A stretch of 7,305 nucleotides of DNA, taken from assembly GCA_002314325.1 (NCBI GenBank), contig DCFC01000051.1, positions 1-7,305 of the forward strand, given 5' to 3'. This stretch comes from Megamonas hypermegale. GTDB lineage: Bacteria > Bacillota > Negativicutes > Selenomonadales > Selenomonadaceae. Below are positions 6,829 to 7,305 of this stretch, in pieces (position 1 is the stretch's first letter; each line of letters opens with the position of its first letter). A program made the translations under genes and the position numbers. The notes beneath the pieces are model-generated. The model did not search any database. It was given only the letters and a program-made list of their open reading frames with translations, and had not been told where the DNA came from.

Positions 6829-6898
6829 AGCAGAATAATACTTTATATTTAGTGGGGTTAAGTGGCAATATCAAACAGATATAAAGTATTATTCTGCT
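6829..6898. repeat. Perfect 20-bp inverted repeat with a 30-base loop
   Basis: AGCAGAATAATACTTTATAT (6829-6848) is repeated exactly in inverse at 6879-6898, around a 30-base loop that contains AGTGG twice (6851-6855 and 6861-6865). A perfect 20-bp match is well above what nearby AT-rich sequence gives by chance. Neither strand has a U tract after the stem, so it is not an ordinary terminator. No target-site duplication is visible at its edges. It lies in chromosomal flank, 34 bases outside the predicted end of the tnpB element. It could be a tiny palindromic repeat element, a MITE-like remnant, an operator for a dimeric regulator, or a structured RNA. Confidence 0.8.
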
Positions 6899-6932
6899 GG
6901 ATACAGGCTGAATGTTTTACTAACACAACAAA

Positions 6933-7094
6933 GTGAACATACTCACCGCTTAACACCTATGGTGTTTGAAGCGGGAGTTTCCTGATTCATCGAATACAGC
7001 TTTATACCGAAGTACAAAGTCTTACATGCTCTCCACAGGCTTGTAGCTTCATATGCTATCCCGTGTGTCCCACGGTAATTTTGTTTACTGCGTT
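6933..7094 (-). ncRNA. Putative omega-RNA (reRNA) scaffold of the TnpB element
   Basis: In this family the transcript covering the end of tnpB and the right end of the element is the guide RNA scaffold for the TnpB nuclease, and the adjoining flank acts as the guide. Three hairpins are visible on the tnpB-sense strand: CCGTG/CACGG (7075-7061); CTTTGTAC-TTCG-GTATAAAG (7019-7000), an 8-bp stem closed by a C(UUCG)G tetraloop and extended by two pairs past a bulged A (7022-6998); and the right-end hairpin (6978-6941). The G.U pair in the second stem would be an A-C mismatch in the opposite transcript, which indicates the strand. The true RNA probably begins inside tnpB, and its 5' end cannot be read from sequence. 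Confidence 0.6.
6941..6978 (-). repeat. Subterminal right-end hairpin of the IS element
   Basis: AACACC (6952-6957) pairs with GGTGTT (6961-6966) around a TAT loop. After a 2-base TG bulge (6967-6968), CCGCTT (6946-6951) pairs with AAGCGG (6969-6974). After a single bulged A (6945), ACTC (6941-6944) pairs with GAGT (6975-6978). This makes 16 bp with two bulges. Bulged subterminal hairpins are the structures recognised by the Y1 transposase TnpA in single-stranded DNA, and as RNA this one would sit directly before the guide. Confidence 0.8.
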
Positions 7095-7305
7095 TTACGC
7101 TAAGGCAATCCGTTTTCCTTCTTTTCGGATATTGACTGCCGCATTGTAATCACGATCATGTGTCATGTCGCATTTTGGACAGGTCCATTTTCTTACGGAC
7201 AAATTTTTTGTTATATCCGTCTGAAAACCGCAGTTATGACATATTTGGCTTGACGGAAACCATTTATCTACTTTGATGAATGTTTTCCCCTGCCATGCCA
7301 GTTTA
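7095..7305 (-). CDS. tnpB: TnpB (IS200/IS605 OrfB) RNA-guided nuclease, C-terminal 69 residues, cut by the window edge
   Basis: The minus strand from 7304 reads [20 protein letters not shown] and continues to a TAA at 7097-7095. It contains a zinc ribbon with two CxxC pairs (CHNC and CPKC, 16 residues between them) followed by [10 protein letters not shown], the last RuvC motif, which carries a catalytic aspartate. This is the characteristic end of TnpB, the transposon-encoded, RNA-guided DNA nuclease related to Cas12, whose activity helps the element persist at its site. The visible part is intact, with all four cysteines and the DRDxNAA motif. Whether the rest is intact cannot be judged. 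The 5' part of the gene lies beyond 7305. Confidence 0.93.
   Translation of the reverse strand, partial: KLAWQGKTFIKVDKWFPSSQICHNCGFQTDITKNLSVRKWTCPKCDMTHDRDYNAAVNIRKEGKRIALA

Larger units (their letters stand above)
6933..7305 (-). mobile_element. Right end of an IS200/IS605-family (tnpB-carrying) insertion sequence, partial
   Basis: The stretch holds the 3' end of tnpB, a 162-base non-coding tail and a bulged hairpin close to a terminal GTTCAC (6938-6933 on the minus strand). This order (tnpB, structured tail, subterminal imperfect palindrome, short cleavage motif) is what IS200/IS605 right ends look like. These elements have no terminal inverted repeats and make no target duplication, so the boundary is inferred from the hairpin and the end motif and may be off by several bases. 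The left end, any tnpA and most of tnpB lie beyond 7305. Confidence 0.75.

Noticed and set aside
6829..6898. The 20-bp inverted repeat as an intrinsic terminator or CRISPR unit
   Set aside because: There is no U tract on either strand and there are only two arms in inverted orientation; no direct-repeat/spacer array occurs anywhere in the window.

Overview
The window looks like a stretch of chromosome from a low-to-moderate GC member of the Bacillota. The support is a class III (calcineurin-like) fructose-1,6-bisphosphatase, strong AAGGAG/GGAGG ribosome binding sites, AT-rich promoters and intrinsic terminators. A gut or rumen Negativicute (Selenomonas/Megamonas/Phascolarctobacterium neighbourhood) would fit, but that is an impression of style; nothing here proves the genus.

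Layout from left to right. (1) Positions 72-1688, minus strand: an exported 5'-nucleotidase/UshA-type phosphoesterase with a clear signal peptide, followed by a hairpin at 37-64. (2) Positions 1689-1853: a divergent promoter region. The promoter facing right has an unusually long 19-bp spacer filled by a 17-bp palindrome, the layout seen at MerR-type promoters. (3) Positions 1854-3017, plus strand: a 12-helix MFS transporter of the YbjJ-like type. (4) Positions 3016-3054: a bidirectional terminator whose A and T tracts contain the stop codons of both converging genes. (5) Positions 3053-4669, minus strand: a CPA1/NhaP2-type cation/proton antiporter with two C-terminal RCK_C (TrkA_C) modules. 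(6) Positions 4760-6655, minus strand: fbp, class III fructose-1,6-bisphosphatase, in the same direction as the antiporter and separated from it by about 90 bases. (7) Positions 6656-6932: a 277-base AT-rich intergenic region with the fbp promoter, two possible regulatory repeats and a perfect 20-bp inverted repeat around a 30-base loop. (8) Positions 6933-7305, minus strand: the right end of an IS200/IS605-family element. It holds the last 69 codons of tnpB and a 162-base structured 3' region that looks like an omega-RNA scaffold. The rest of the element lies beyond the window.

The four complete chromosomal genes are ordinary household functions (nucleotide salvage, efflux, cation homeostasis, gluconeogenesis) with no obvious shared pathway. 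The most interesting part is the right edge. The TnpB end shows a strand-specific set of RNA hairpins, including a C(UUCG)G tetraloop whose G.U pair exists only in the tnpB-sense RNA, ending at a candidate element boundary. The flanking sequence that would then be the RNA guide can be read directly. TnpB/omega-RNA systems are already described as a class; the particulars of this copy, and the 20-bp inverted repeat beside it, are what merit checking.
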